Shown here one piece after another: positions 1 to 11,281 of a stretch of 64,000 nucleotides of DNA (position 1 is the first letter of the stretch; each line of letters opens with the position of its first letter). The notes below the pieces were generated by a model. The model was given only the letters and a program-made list of their open reading frames with translations. It made no database searches and was not told where the DNA came from. This DNA is from Terana coerulea. Its lineage: Eukaryota; Basidiomycota; Agaricomycetes; Polyporales; Phanerochaetaceae. Location: contig JAKOGH010000051.1 in assembly GCA_024811115.1 (NCBI GenBank), positions 372,001 to 436,000 of the forward strand. Reading direction: 5' to 3'. The position numbers and the translations under genes are program-made.

Positions 1-456
1 CTTTGATAGCAGACGCTCAGTGGGCCATTTCGTCGATCAAGGTCTACCAACAGGCCTAAGCGAGTCATCGTTTTGCCTCGCCGACACCTCCTCAGACACC
101 CTTTCTACGGTCAAAGCGGTCTTTCACCCTCATCCCTCTCGCTTTCTCTCTTGGATCCCAGCATACCCCGTGGCGAGCCATGGGCTGCCCACGCCGGCAG
201 GTTTTGGATACCATGTTATAGCTTATCTCGGGGTAGAGCCCCGTGCGCCCTTGATGGTGGTCGTCCGGGCTGTGTCCCGTGTACGCTGTGCATATTGTTA
301 TCAGGCATATTTACTTACTCACCCCGGTCTTCGTCGCATGCAATTCATTCGCTTCCAGATACCCTAGATGTGTTCTCGGGGAATAGTCATCATTATCATT
401 CATGTCAAGTGGTATAGAGAATGGAAAATGTATAGCATTGACGTCGTAATCAAGCA
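1..456. other. no recognised gene
   Basis: Only short open frames are present on either strand and none resembles a known protein. The stretch holds the 3' flank of the MYND gene, whose stop codon is at 459-457. Confidence 0.5.
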
Positions 457-1324
457 TTACCGCCGTGTGCTGAGCTGCTCTGTTTGGCGAGGTTTTCCTG
501 GGGAGATTTCTGTCGTCGAATCGCCCTCCACTGCCCGCTTGAAAGTATCAACGTGATCTTCGTCGTACGGCCAGTGAGAGACACCTTGTGCGAACTCCAA
601 TGGAATCACCAGCACAGCTGGTTGTGCTGTGATCAGAACTGTCGCTACACCGAGCTTGCCCTCTTCCTGGGCCTTTTTGCAGTCCTCAAGAATTTGCTCT
701 TGCTGCCCGACGAACTGCCCCATCCCAGTTCTCTGCAATGCGGAATCAGCACGCCGCGGAAGGAAGGAGCTACGAAGTCGGTGAGCTCACCCTCCATACG
801 ACCTTCATCTGGTCTATCGGAATCACAGCGACGTCTTCCATCTGAAAGTCATGCGGCGGCGGCTTCGCCGAGAACGCAGACAGCTCGATGGTGCAGAGGT
901 ACTTCGTGATGTGGTGTGGACAGTCCTGCAGGTTCATTGCGTGGACGACCGCCGTCCGTATGAGGGCGTCATGGTGCTCTGCCCAGTCCTCGAGGTTCTT
1001 CATGAGCTTCTTCTTGTTGGTGGACACTCCCCGGGGCACGGAGCAGCACGAGTCTCCGCCCGTGCCGTGGTCGTGGTCGTGCCCGTCGGTTTTGGCGTCG
1101 GCGAGGCGTTTGCACTGCTCTCTATGGGTAGGCCAGTCCGCGGACTGGCAGTCACGGTTCTGTGCAAGATACGCGTGAGCACTATGGTCAGGTCAGTGTA
1201 GCGACTGCGAGTACTGAACACTTACGCAGTAGTATGCCCGCTTGCATTTGGAGCATTTCGACAGCGGGTTACTGCTACTTTGCTTTTTGCAGCACTTGAC
1301 GCACTGGATAATAACGACATTCAT
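457..1324 (-). CDS. MYND-type zinc-finger protein (three exons)
   Basis: A 247-residue product can be read from exons 1324-1226, 1159-791 and 732-457, joined by two GT-AG introns of 66 and 58 nt that keep the frame. Residues about 8-45 form a MYND zinc finger: CVKC, CSKCKRAYYC, a splice junction exactly after YYC, then NRDCQ and DWPTHREQC. The finger is therefore built across intron 1. A His/Asp-rich patch (HDHDH) follows it. The remaining 180 residues contain no domain I recognise. MYND fingers are zinc-binding protein-interaction modules, and proteins of this general build are common in agaricomycetes, mostly without known roles. The first ATG of exon 1 lies eight codons before the first zinc ligand. 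The neighbouring GH7 gene is on the same strand, 1.4 kb away, with no obvious functional link. Confidence 0.85.
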
Positions 1325-2714
1325 GCTCCTCTTTGCCGATGCCATGAAGATGTCGGCGAACGGGGCTACAGAAAACTGCGTGTGGGCCTAAATGTCTTCA
1401 AAATTGACGACTGCTATACGACAGCGGCGATGTTCACAGCTCTTGCGCTGTTTCTGAGATTTCTCAACGGATAGTGGGCTTAGTTGGCTGGGCCTCTGTA
1501 AAAACAGCGGCCGCGGGGGTGGGATGTGTAAACAGTCCATCGTCGAACAGCAGACTCATCGCAGAGAGAAGGAACAGACGCCCATTAAGCTGCTGCCAGT
1601 ATCAAGGGGGATGCAAAAATAAAATCCTATACGTGAGGCCATAAAATCCGAGTAACGGCCCTTGGGGACCCCCTCCCTCCTCGGCACATTCCGATCATTC
1701 CCACGGTCTATATATGGTATCTCGGATCACGTTCAGCGCGGCCGTCAGTGGACGGCAGTGCCCGCCGCACTCGGTCACGTCGAGTGCTCCTTCTTCCTTT
1801 GCGCGTATTGTAGTGCAAGCTGTGCGAAGCAACTCAGTATTTTACTGTGGACCTTCAGCGGGCTAATGTCGCGGAAATATTATTTGTGAGAGCTGGTGAA
1901 TCATCAGTGATATCAGTTCAGCTCAGGCCGGCAAATATCCCTGAGCTATGAACATCAATATTGTTACCACGTCACATTGCTCAACCCATGTCACCCAGCA
2001 TATAGAGCTGCCGGTAGCTGGTACTTATCCTTCTGAAGGGTTCTGGACCGAGGTGTCGGCACGGCTAGAATAACATTGTTACCCCAGTGACTTGTCACCG
2101 TCACTGAGTTGAAGCAAGTATACAGTGCATAAGTAATGGTGTGACCGTTACTTACCCAATCCAACCACACCGAGCTCTTGGGCGTAGAAACACGCATGAA
2201 AGAGGCTTGCGTGTTCGTAAAAGTAATGTACGAGCTATTTTATGCCTCGAAGATACCATACTATGAGATTATATACTCTGGAAAAAAATCCCGGATAACG
2301 TCCCTCGAGGGACCCCCCTCCCCCTGCCCCACGTCAGGGCGCTTACGGGTGCAAGCCCCTTGGCCAGTATATGAGCGGCTAACCACTGCCGCGGCTTTCT
2401 CTGCCTTCCCATCACGCCTCACTACATCTTGACTACATCTGCCAATATTCTCATGGACACAATACGCAGGCAGCAAACTAGCCTGTATTCTGCAACAAAT
2501 GGCATATATTCTAACAACGCGACCCAAAGCCTACGATGACACTGGGGATCATGAACAGCCATTGAGAGGTTCGCCGGTACTATAGGTGCGTATATAGAAG
2601 CGGAAACACGAGAATTTTGGATAGCCACTGACAAATATCAAACGGCAGGAACACGAGCCAGTGAGAGAGAAAGACCATGAAAAATAGCTTCCCAAGAGGA
2701 GCACTATCTATCGC
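1325..2714. other. intergenic region with a duplicated promoter-like block
   Basis: No protein-coding gene is recognised. Two similar blocks stand out. Around 1644-1676 and around 2287-2320 the sequence reads AAAATCC, a few bases, TAACG, CCCT and a run GGGACCCCC-CTCC. Each block is followed 60-80 bp later by a TATAT-like motif (near 1710 and 2370). They look like two diverged copies of one regulatory segment, but no coding sequence follows either. Confidence 0.4.
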
Positions 2715-4361
2715 CTAGTAGCACTGGGAGTAGTCTGAAACTCGGCAGTCAGCGGGTGCATCACACAAGCTGGTAGAAGAAAGACTTACAGTCGTTGATA
2801 ACGTGGCAGGTGAAGGGCGAAGCGCAGACGGTGGGGCCGGTGAAGCCAATGCCGCCGCACTGAGCCCACTGAGCGGCGGTGGCGCCAGAGGCGGGCTGCG
2901 AGGGGGAAGTGATGGGCGCAGAAGCGGAGCTGGAGACGACGGGCGGCGGCGCGGGCGACGAGGAGCCGGTGTTGGAGAAGGTCGAGCCGATGTCGCCCCA
3001 CTTGATGTTCGAGAAGGTGACCTTGGCGTTCGGGCTCTGGCCCTCGACGTCGGCGGGGACGCCGGACGTGGTCGCGCAGGTGCCGCGCGCGACACCGGGG
3101 ACGACGCATCGCCGCCGACGGGGTAGTCCGAGTCGAGCCAGAGCATGCTCGCGGAGTAGTCGTCCCAGAGCGAGAGCGAGAGGACCATGCCGTTACCGAG
3201 CGACTTGCCCATTTGCGCGAGCCCGCCGTGCTGGTCGAAGTAGTTCGTGTCGCCGAAGACGGTCTTCTGCTCCGTGCAGAAGTTCTCGGTGATCGAGTTG
3301 ACCGGGTCGATGCCGGGGATGTTCACGTTCGAGTTCTGAATGACCTTGCCGTTCTGGATGTAGATGCGCCGGATCTCGGAGAGCGTGCCCGTCGAGGTGT
3401 TGTCGCTCGTGAGGAACTGGGTGACGACGGTGAACGTCGAGGAGGTGTCGACGGTCATGCCCTTGCCGAGGAAGGTCTGGTCGCCCATACGGAAGGAGTT
3501 GAAGTCACAGCCGTCAGCGTCGCAGAGACCGGTGTCCCTGGTGCAGTCGTCACCAGTGCACTCGGTCTGGCCGTCGGTAGTACAGGGGTGAGGGGTGAAG
3601 GCCGCCGCGTCGCTGTTGGCCTCCCAGATATCCATCTCACTGCAGCAGGTACCCATGTTACCGGTACCAGCGTTGGCACTGGTTCCGGTCCAGCCTTCGA
3701 CGTTGGCCTAGGAGGATAATATGAGTTATAGTTAACTAAACATGCAAAAATGGCGCACAATGCCGTTGATGAACTTGATATCACGAGGGCACTGAGAGTC
3801 GCAGTAACCAGTACCGTACTTCGCACCGGCCTTGTTGGTGGGGAACTTGGCCATACCGCCGTCTGCGTCCATCTCGCTCAGGTAGAGAGCGCCGTTGAGA
3901 CCGCAGGGGAGCTGGGACATGTCGACGTCAAAGGTGAACTCCTGGTTCAGGAGCTGGAACAGCGTGTACTCGGTCTCGCTGCTCATGAGGTAGACACGCG
4001 AGCCGACGTTCGAGCCGGTGACGAACTGGAGGGTGAGCGAGTCGCCGGAGGAGGTGATGCCGTAGGTGCCCTCGTAGTCGGCGCCGTCGAGAGCACAGTT
4101 CGCCGCGCATGTGGTACCGTCGGGGCAGAGGGTGGCGTCCCACTCGTTGCCGGTGTAGCAGTTGGTGTACCCGGTGGTGCTGTGCAGCCAACGCCAGTTG
4201 GAGTCGAGCACGACGGTGGTGGCTTGCGAAACACAGCCTCCGCTGGCTGTGCACTTTTGCGAAGTAAGCTGCGGGTGGGTCTCAGCCGTCTGGGTGCCGG
4301 CCTGTTGACCGTACACCATAGCGGCGAGAGCGAACGAGAGGAGTGCGGCGGAGCGGAACAT
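2715..4361 (-). CDS. cel7: GH7 cellobiohydrolase with C-terminal CBM1 (one frameshift)
   Basis: Secreted reducing-end cellobiohydrolase of glycoside hydrolase family 7, acting on crystalline cellulose. Exons are 4361-3759, 3707-2790 and 2734-2715, with GT-AG introns of 51 and 55 nt. A signal peptide ([18 protein letters not shown]) precedes the mature QQAGTQTAE start. The catalytic signature [11 protein letters not shown] carries the E-x-D-x-x-E triad. After the catalytic domain come a Ser/Pro/Ala linker and a CBM1 ([16 protein letters not shown] onward), whose last six residues (YYSQCY) are completed by the tiny third exon. The frame breaks inside the GGGG run at 3097-3100. One extra base there would restore a 513-residue protein that is normal in every part, so I suspect a sequencing deletion rather than a pseudogene, but the sequence alone cannot settle it. 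Confidence 0.92.
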
Positions 4362-4488
4362 GACTGCAGAAAGGGTGTTAGTACGTTGCGACCTCGGTGA
4401 GTGTGCTAGCGGACCTGGTGGTGACCGATGTGAGGGGAATCCTGGGAGTGCTTGTGCCTCTGGTCCTTCACTGTCGCATGATGTGATG

Positions 4489-4495
4489 TTTTATA
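4489..4495 (-). promoter_or_regulatory. TATA box of the GH7 gene
   Basis: TATAAAA on the minus strand about 130 bp before the GH7 start codon. A CTGGGG at 4497-4502 fits the fungal CreA/Cre1 consensus SYGGRG, which would suit carbon repression of a cellulase, but one short site is weak evidence. Confidence 0.55.
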
Positions 4496-4502
4496 CCTGG
4501 GG

Positions 4503-5538
4503 TTGCCTTCAGAACCACGGATGAACAGTGAGCTCAAGCTGTCCGGGTTCATCTTCGACAGAGCCGCGTGAGGTTGAGCGGATAAACAGACGGCGTGCTA
4601 TACGACCTTAGGCCGATGTTTTCGAGCTATGGCACCTTGAGGTGTCCGTCACGAAGAGAGAAACATGGCAGCCTTTTTGCCACTGAGATGCCGCCTTCGT
4701 GAAGCATAGCCAAGCATGGGAGCAGCTTGAGCGACGACCAACTCCGAAATTCTGCAGAAATCAGAGTTAAATGGGGGACGAAGCCTCGAGATGGTCACAG
4801 TTGGAGGTCATGAGCCAGGCAACGGAGTGATATTCGCCGTCATAGCCATGCCTCCGGCGCAGCGACGCTGCCGAGCGAGTTATATGTGGAACAATGCAAA
4901 CATGAAGTCTGTTATTCTTGGTACAACGTAATGTGAGAGCGAACATACGCACTGATGGCTGGAGGATTTTCGGCACCAAAGCTCGGTTGTGTCCTCGAGA
5001 CATGGCAGCTGGCTCTGCCTCGTATTTTTGGAGTACGGTAGCATCCGGTAGGCCAACGCGCGGGGGCTGCAGGCATCGTTGGCCTCTGCACATGCCGAGA
5101 CGGCTCGAAAGAAGGCCGGTCATCAGGCTCAAAGTCCGGCGCCTGGCTGGCTCGGCAGCGAGCATGCCGCTGGGCACTTGTCACATGAATGTGGGCAGGG
5201 CTACTGAGTAAGTACTAGTTCTATGCCCTCAGAGACGCAATGCGGAGACCAATACTTCCAATGGTATGATATACCATGTATCGGCTATAGCAAGGCTTGA
5301 GGAGGAATATACCAAGGCATGTAGTACAATATCACTTGAATTATATCGCACTTACCACTGTGTGTCACCGCTTAAGTAGCTATGAAATAGGCCCTAATGC
5401 ATGATTTCAACTCATACCTGTGCGAACCTATGACGACCCACTATAAACCCGCACCTATCTCTAGGGATGGGTCACTTGGTGAGTACGGGTACGGGTCGAG
5501 CTCATGACACTCGAGGTAGCTAAGGCCGCTCACCGTGA
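4503..5538. other. no recognised gene
   Basis: About 1 kb upstream of the GH7 gene. Short open frames exist on both strands, but none has a recognisable domain or plausible splice structure. It probably contains the distal GH7 promoter. Confidence 0.4.
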
Positions 5539-5788
5539 CTTCGAGCTACAACCTCCACGTTGTGACCCGTCGCGCCCTTGGTACTTGTCCCGGACCTGCC
5601 GCCTACCCTCGCCCGCCCGTACGCGCTCGTAGACGTAACCGTGCGACGGCACCTCCCACCGCTACTTCGAGCTACTACCTCCACGGAGTGACACGTCGCG
5701 CGACTTCTTGTGCAGGACGCGCCGCGCACTCGTTTCCGTGCGCATAACCTTAGGGTCCGTGTGCGATATCGAGTGGGTATACGACGTT
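5539..5788 (+). repeat. two diverged direct repeats of about 125 bp
   Basis: The segment beginning CTTCGAGCTACAACCTCC near 5539 recurs as CTTCGAGCTACTACCTCC near 5664. Similarity continues through GTGACnCGTCGCG and a later TAACC block. The copies differ at many positions. No coding function is evident. Confidence 0.5.
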
Positions 5789-5908
5789 GGCGGCGACGCT
5801 GTCGAGCTGTTGCTCGTAGTACGGCGCTTGGTCAGCCTCGCGCGGTCCTCATTACGCCTCGAGTTGGAGGTGGCAGTCCCGGTCGAGCCAACGGCACTGG
5901 TATTGCTA

Positions 5909-6263
5909 GTGATAGGCAGGGGTTCGCAAACCCTTCAAGGGTTAAGGGTAAGGGTACAGAGGGTAAGGGTAAGGGTTGAGGAAAGTTAACCCTCGTCTGG
6001 CAGGGGTCTGTATTCAAGTGCTAGGCATATTGCTAGAGAGGGCTGCAAGTATTGTAAGTGCTTTTATACCAATGTAAGCAACTCAAATAGAAGACTGACA
6101 TTATAAGTAAGTGGGGAAAGGCACTTAAAGCACCATTTTCAGCCTATTTTGGCAAGGGTTTGAAGGGTAACCCTTAACCCTTACCCTTCATAAGGGTAAG
6201 GGTATTGGAGGGTAAGGGTAAAGGTTGCCCTCTGAGCATGGAGGGTTTACCCTTGCCAATCAC
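5909..6263 (+). mobile_element. TA-flanked MITE, copy 1 (355 bp)
   Basis: Non-autonomous element with imperfect terminal inverted repeats: it begins GTGATAGGCAGGGG and ends CCCTTGCCAATCAC, flanked by TA at 5907-5908 and 6264-6265. Both ends carry runs of GGGTAAGGG-type repeats on opposite strands, around a non-repetitive core. It has no coding capacity. TA duplication suggests a Tc1/mariner-like mobiliser, which is inference. Confidence 0.8.
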
Positions 6264-6421
6264 TAGGTATTGCCGTAGGATAACCGAGACTCGACGGGTG
6301 CCACTGAGTGTGGGGCGTTTTTGGGTGGTGCTCATAAGTTTTGCAAAGCTTGAAGGCAGTTTGGTGTACCAATGGCCGCTATCAGGATCGGCCGCTCTCG
6401 TACGAATAGTTGGGACAATAC

Positions 6422-6697
6422 CTAGATCAGGCTCAGCTCTTGAAGGCGGAGATCGAGAAGAAGTATGAGACAATCCTTTGACTCTTTCCGAAGGCGCATG
6501 GACAGAATGCTGGCAGCTGGACGTTTGTCCCGATCTCTACTCCAGCAGTCTTGCATGATAGCCTCCATAGTGGTGCTGAAACCTACTGCAACCCTGTCCA
6601 TGTCTTCAGGCAGCTGAGGCCTACAGTCCTTCTCGGAGACGAGAGTGTAGAGCAGGTGCTCTGGTGCACTGCCAAATGGTGGAATTCTGGCATACAC
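6422..6697 (-). pseudogene. protein kinase C-lobe fragment
   Basis: About 75 residues from YARIPPFG through WSRDRDKRP match the end of a tyrosine-kinase-like domain: the region after the APE motif, ending in the conserved D-CW---+--RP signature of helices G-I. The exon begins after a plausible acceptor (CCCAG at about 6698). The intron before it is cut about 20 bp upstream by the MITE that bounds the palindrome. The N-terminal part is missing here. The loop of the adjacent palindrome holds a kinase that stops just before this region, so the two may be pieces of one gene or of paralogues. Confidence 0.6.
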
Positions 6698-6720
6698 CTG
6701 GGCCTAATTCAGCATGTATA

Positions 6721-7075
6721 GTGATCGGCAGGGGTTTACAAACCCTCCAAGGGTTAAGGGTAAGGGTACAGAGGGTAAGGGTAAGGGTTGAGGAAAGTTA
6801 ACCCTTGTCTGGCAGGGGTCTGTATTTAAGCACCAGGCATGTTGCTAAGAAGGGCTATAAGTATTGTGAGTGCTTTCTATACCAATGCAAGCCACTCAAA
6901 TAGAAGACTAACATTAGAAGTAAGTGGGGAAAGCACTTAAAGCACTGTTTTCAGCCCATTTTGACAAGGGTTTAAAGGGTAGCCCTTAACCCTTACCCTT
7001 CACAAGGGTAAGGGTATTGGAGGGTAAGGGTAAGGGTTGCCCTCTGAGCATGAAGGGTTTACCCTTGCCAATCAC
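6721..7075 (+). mobile_element. TA-flanked MITE, copy 2 (355 bp), outer end of left palindrome arm
   Basis: Same length and orientation as copy 1: starts GTGATCGGCAGGGG, ends CCCTTGCCAATCAC, with TA at 6719-6720 and 7076-7077. Homology between the two palindrome arms starts exactly at the outer end of this element. Confidence 0.85.
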
Positions 7076-9780
7076 TAAGAACCTCAGAAGGCATTTGTGG
7101 TACTTGTCGCGCCTTACGGGTTGACATCTACACAGTGCACAAAGGCTATTGCCCTAGGTGCTGGCTCATTATGGAGGGACCTGGAAGCTGCATTTGCACC
7201 ACTTGTATACACCCTGTACGTATCTGTCCCGTTTTTATTTGGGCCGCCAAGTTAAGTCAGTGGGCTGCGCATCCTGCTGAGCTGTCTCTAGCCAGATTTA
7301 TGGCCCTTCATGTTGTCCTTTATCCTTGCATGCCCAACATCCCTCACTAGAGAATGCACGTCGATGCTTATGTTTTGCCGCTAAAAGACCTCATTGCCTG
7401 CAGGATCAATAACATGCTCGCGTTCTTCCAAGGGACGTGATGAAGGTCTGTGTGTGCATTGTTCAGGACCGGATACATGGCGTGGAGACCACGGCCGAGC
7501 GGCATATGGGTGGCGGTGTGGTAGCGAAGAGCGGGCGGCAGAGGCAGATCATGGTCTGTGCGTGCCTGCCCGGGGCACGATGGCTGCCACAACATTATGC
7601 ACCCATGGGCAGAGTATGAGCAAGGGGACAGCTGGCTGCCGTCTGACTGGGGTGAGATCAAGTACTTTAACCACGAGTTTGAGGTGCGTGCTAGGACCTT
7701 TTTCTTTCTGCCATCATAGCTAATGCACGTTGGCAGCATGTCCTCGAGTCGGGCAATTTTGAGGATATAGACTCTCTATTGATAGATCACCTTGCACTTC
7801 AATATAGCTTCAGTAGTTACACATCACTGTATCACAATGTACAGAAGTAGTGTAGTACTGCAATATATTGATTTAGCCTGTAATTGAGCTGTACTGTGGG
7901 ATTTGAACATCCTTGAGAACTGTATTTTGACTGTATTACAGCTGTTTTTGCCAACATGACTGTCTTGACAAGACAAATCTGTATTGTCAAGAAAAATGAC
8001 ATAGCCTACCCAAGACAAACGTCTTGGGGCGTCTTATATGTCTTATGCATCTTTGTGGGATTGCCCGAGACGGGCCTAAGACGCCAAAGACAACTTGCTG
8101 TTTTCCTGATGGTACCTGAGCTGTTCAATGCAAGTATAGGCTCATGTATTGGTTTTCTTTCTGCCTGCACCAGCTCGTTGTGGTTTTGCAATTGTAATGC
8201 CCTATAGTCATTGTGAATCAGTAGAACTGATGGTAAAGGACCAGTACTCACACTATCTACAGACTTGACCTCCAGAGCCTATACAGAGGGCAAGGCTTCA
8301 GTCAGTGGGACAGCGGAGTCACGTGAGAAGAGACCGAGAACCTTTACTTTCTTTGCATCCATGACTTGGACAAGTCCTCGTGCAGCATTCTAGACAACAA
8401 GTCCCCAAGCAATGTCCTGAGTGACAGGTTCTTGTGTGGCATTCTGGGCCATAAGTCCTTCGCGCTGTCGTCCCAAGCAACAAGTCCTCGCGTATCATCC
8501 TGATTACGACGCAAGAAGCTGCGCTTGGCACGATGGCATGCTCTTGCTGTTTTGCTTTGTTCGGTGTTGCAGGTATGGTATCTCATCACTGCTAGTGGTC
8601 ATGCCAGGGTGTCATGAACTTCCGGGCATCTCTAGAGTATTCTTTTCATTTCCGTTGTCTTCTGCCCCTATCTATTGTTCCTTCATCAATACTCGTGGTT
8701 TCCGTATGTTTCTCTATTGTTCTGAACTGCTTTAGTACATACACGAGGATACCGGGTGGTACTGTACAGTTTAGGACTATACATGTATAAGTAGCTACCG
8801 TCTGCAACAGAGAAAGCCAGTTTCGAGCTGGTCTGTTCCCTAGCTAGTTACTCGGAGACTGCACCGTTATTTCTGTTCCCAGTTGAGAGCGTCGCACCTG
8901 GTACAGTTGTACTGGTTGTTGTTGACACAGGGTCGGTGTGTGGTAGGAAGGAGCAGAGAACGTAAAGGCAAAAAGCAAAGTGTGCTCACCTTAAGTACAT
9001 GCACGTGCACATGCGGCCGGACGACGTCATGGAGCTGTAATATCAGTGCAGTGCCGGTAGTCTTAAGAAGATAGCAAAATAGAGTAAAATGTGGATGAAA
9101 GGCACATCTTGGCGCTTATGCGTAGATTGAGATAGCTATAGGTAGACCGGCCTATCTCGGACAGGCTTCTCATGCACCACGATATTCCTCAATATTCCAC
9201 AATATCCTCGCTTCTCACTGGGCTTCAAGGGTCACCAGTCAACGTTCAACATCATTCAATGTAGCCTCCAGTAAACCTTATACCAGCACGTCCAATTGGA
9301 ACCAGCAAAATTCAGCTGGTCGAGGATCATGGTCACAAGCTGATGGTACGTGACTAGCTGTAACAGGCGCAGTGACTTTGTCACGTAAGTACCCGCAGCT
9401 TGTTGTGAACCCCTATCATTCGGTGTTTTGCAAGCAAACGTATGTTGTAGTAAACATGAACTACATTCCCAATTCGCTCACTTGCAGGAGTCTCTACTCT
9501 GACTACTTGGGAAACTACAGTACCACAACATTTGCACAAACCGACTTGGAGACGCACTGTTAGTACAAGGTTTATTGGAAGCGGAACCCTGAACGTGGAA
9601 TATCGACCATTGATATGTTGACCGTCGACAGTCAACGAGATTTGTTGTGGTTTCCAGTCTTCTGCATATCAGCACCGTGTCGCTAAGCGTTGAAGTGGCT
9701 GGTCAGCGCGCAGTCGATGGCCTCGTTAGACACTGTGCAGTCCTTGGCAAGTGCCGCAAAGGCTCTCTATGATATCTCAC
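6721..9780 (+). repeat. left arm of a large palindrome (about 3.06 kb)
   Basis: This arm matches, in reverse complement, 22012-19494 continued by 11827-11282, once the Plavaka element in the right arm is removed. Only a handful of mismatches are visible by eye. The outer 355 bp are MITE copy 2. The rest contains no gene I recognise, only short frames and small inverted motifs such as CAAGACAAACGTCTTG near 8012. The inner 60 bp contain the start codon and first codons of the kinase in the loop, so the arm is essentially the kinase gene's 5' flank. Confidence 0.85.
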
Positions 9781-11281
9781 AAGCCATCAAGGACAACCGA
9801 GAGGAATGCGAAGCAATTTGCAAGACCGTGAAGTCGCTTTTGGATTCATTGCCCGTCCCGTCTGCACAGTGACGTCTCAAGCCCGACGGATTTGAGATTG
9901 GCGAAGCTGGTAATGTTCATAACAAAATTTTCATAGCACGCTCAGGGCACCCATTGACTTAACTGCTTCAAAACCAGGGCACTCCAGGATACTGCTGATA
10001 GTATCACTCAGATATCAACGAAGTCCCTGCTATACAGAATCGTCTTCAACGGAAACATAAAATCAAAGCTTCTCAAGTTTTGTGTGGCGCTTGGAGACAC
10101 TAAGTTAGAGTTCCAGGTATGCTTGCCTCAAAGCTTGGTGTGACTACGATGGCTCACTTGATGCTTGTAGATTGGGAATAGTTGGGAAAATTTGGCTGTG
10201 ACCCGGAAGCTTGAGGCACAATTGTGCAGAATTGAAGAGGGACGGGCAAACGACCTCACCGCCCAGGAAGCCCTCTACAGCAATCTATTGACACAAACCG
10301 ATGCAGGTATCATCAAGGTATGACACTGCTTAATAATATTACTGATTTTCCCTTCAAGTTTGGCGTAGAGCTTACAGCCATGTGTATATCTAGGCTCTGG
10401 GTGTTTTGGACAGGCAGCTTCCTGAAGCGATGCTTGCAATAGCGACGGTGTGTGTACACTCTGCCGGGTAGAACTGCATCTTCTAACTCGCAAGCACAGC
10501 ATCTTCCGGCGCCTCCTGCAAGCATGGAGAGGGAGTACCGCCAGCGCAGCCTGCACGCCATACAACGTCGCACTGGCCCACTGTGACTGGATCTGGATGA
10601 ATTTGTTATCATATCTTTTTAAGTCATTATTCATCACGATCAGCTATTAGGGAGTGGCGGGTTTGCCGAAGTCTTCCTTGGCACATGTCGAGGACGGAAG
10701 GTTGCTGTCAAGGTGATGAACAAGACTATGCCATGGAATGTACAAGGTTCCATCTTCTTTGTTAGTAACTAGTGGCACTGAGGAAAATGCCAGCCAAATG
10801 CAATGCAGCGAGATTGATGTCTGGAAGCATCTCTCTCATCCGCATATCCTACAATTCATTGGTGCCTGTTCAATAGCGCAGCTGCCATTTCTGGTGTGTG
10901 AGCTCAAGGAGAATGGCGACATTGTCGAATTCCTCCGGAAGCATCCTCAGTCAAACCGGGCAGGCTTGGTGTGATATGTGGTTTCCTCATTTTGGAGTCT
11001 TCGAACTCAAACTTTTTTCACAGTTACATCAAGCGGCCTTAGGCCTCAACTACCTGCACGAATCTTCAGTAATTCATGGCGATATAAAGGCGGTAATTTG
11101 GTGGCTTATCCCGCAGTTGAACATTCCGTTGAAGGCATATCTACTACAGACAAACATCCTGATTGATGGACAAGGAAACGCATGCATATGCGATTTCGGT
11201 CTTCGCGCTACTTAAGCTGGAGGCTACCACATTCGCTGCTCATTCGAATTCAACGCCTCCTCAAGGTACCGTGAGGTGGTG
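9717..11281 (+). pseudogene. truncated MLKL-like protein kinase gene in the palindrome loop
   Basis: Starts at ATG 9717 (MASLDTVQSLASAAKALYD). The N-terminal helical segment resembles the MLKL-NTD/HeLo-like adaptor found before kinase domains in many agaricomycete proteins. Further exons near 9992-10116 and 10171-10310 continue it. The kinase N-lobe begins about 10650 with GSGGFAEVFLG and the VAVKV lysine. Later come HPHILQFIGAC, the catalytic-loop variant VIHGDIKA (about 11070) and DFG at 11192-11200. An extra T near 11209-11213 shifts the frame; beyond it KLEATTF and GTVRWW are still readable. The gene then stops dead at 11281, where the right arm begins, so the APE motif and C-lobe are lost. 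It cannot encode a whole kinase. Function inferred from family: signalling or self-defence type kinases, not demonstrated. Confidence 0.7.

Noticed and set aside
2715..4361. Calling the cellobiohydrolase a true pseudogene
   Set aside because: Only one base is missing, in a GGGG run, while signal peptide, catalytic triad, linker, CBM1 and all splice sites are intact, and the same kind of deletion recurs in housekeeping genes.
5936..5982. Telomere or interstitial telomere repeat
   Set aside because: The unit is GGGTAA/TAAGGG mixed with other spacers, is confined to the ends of a 355-bp element in all copies, and is not a TTAGGG array.
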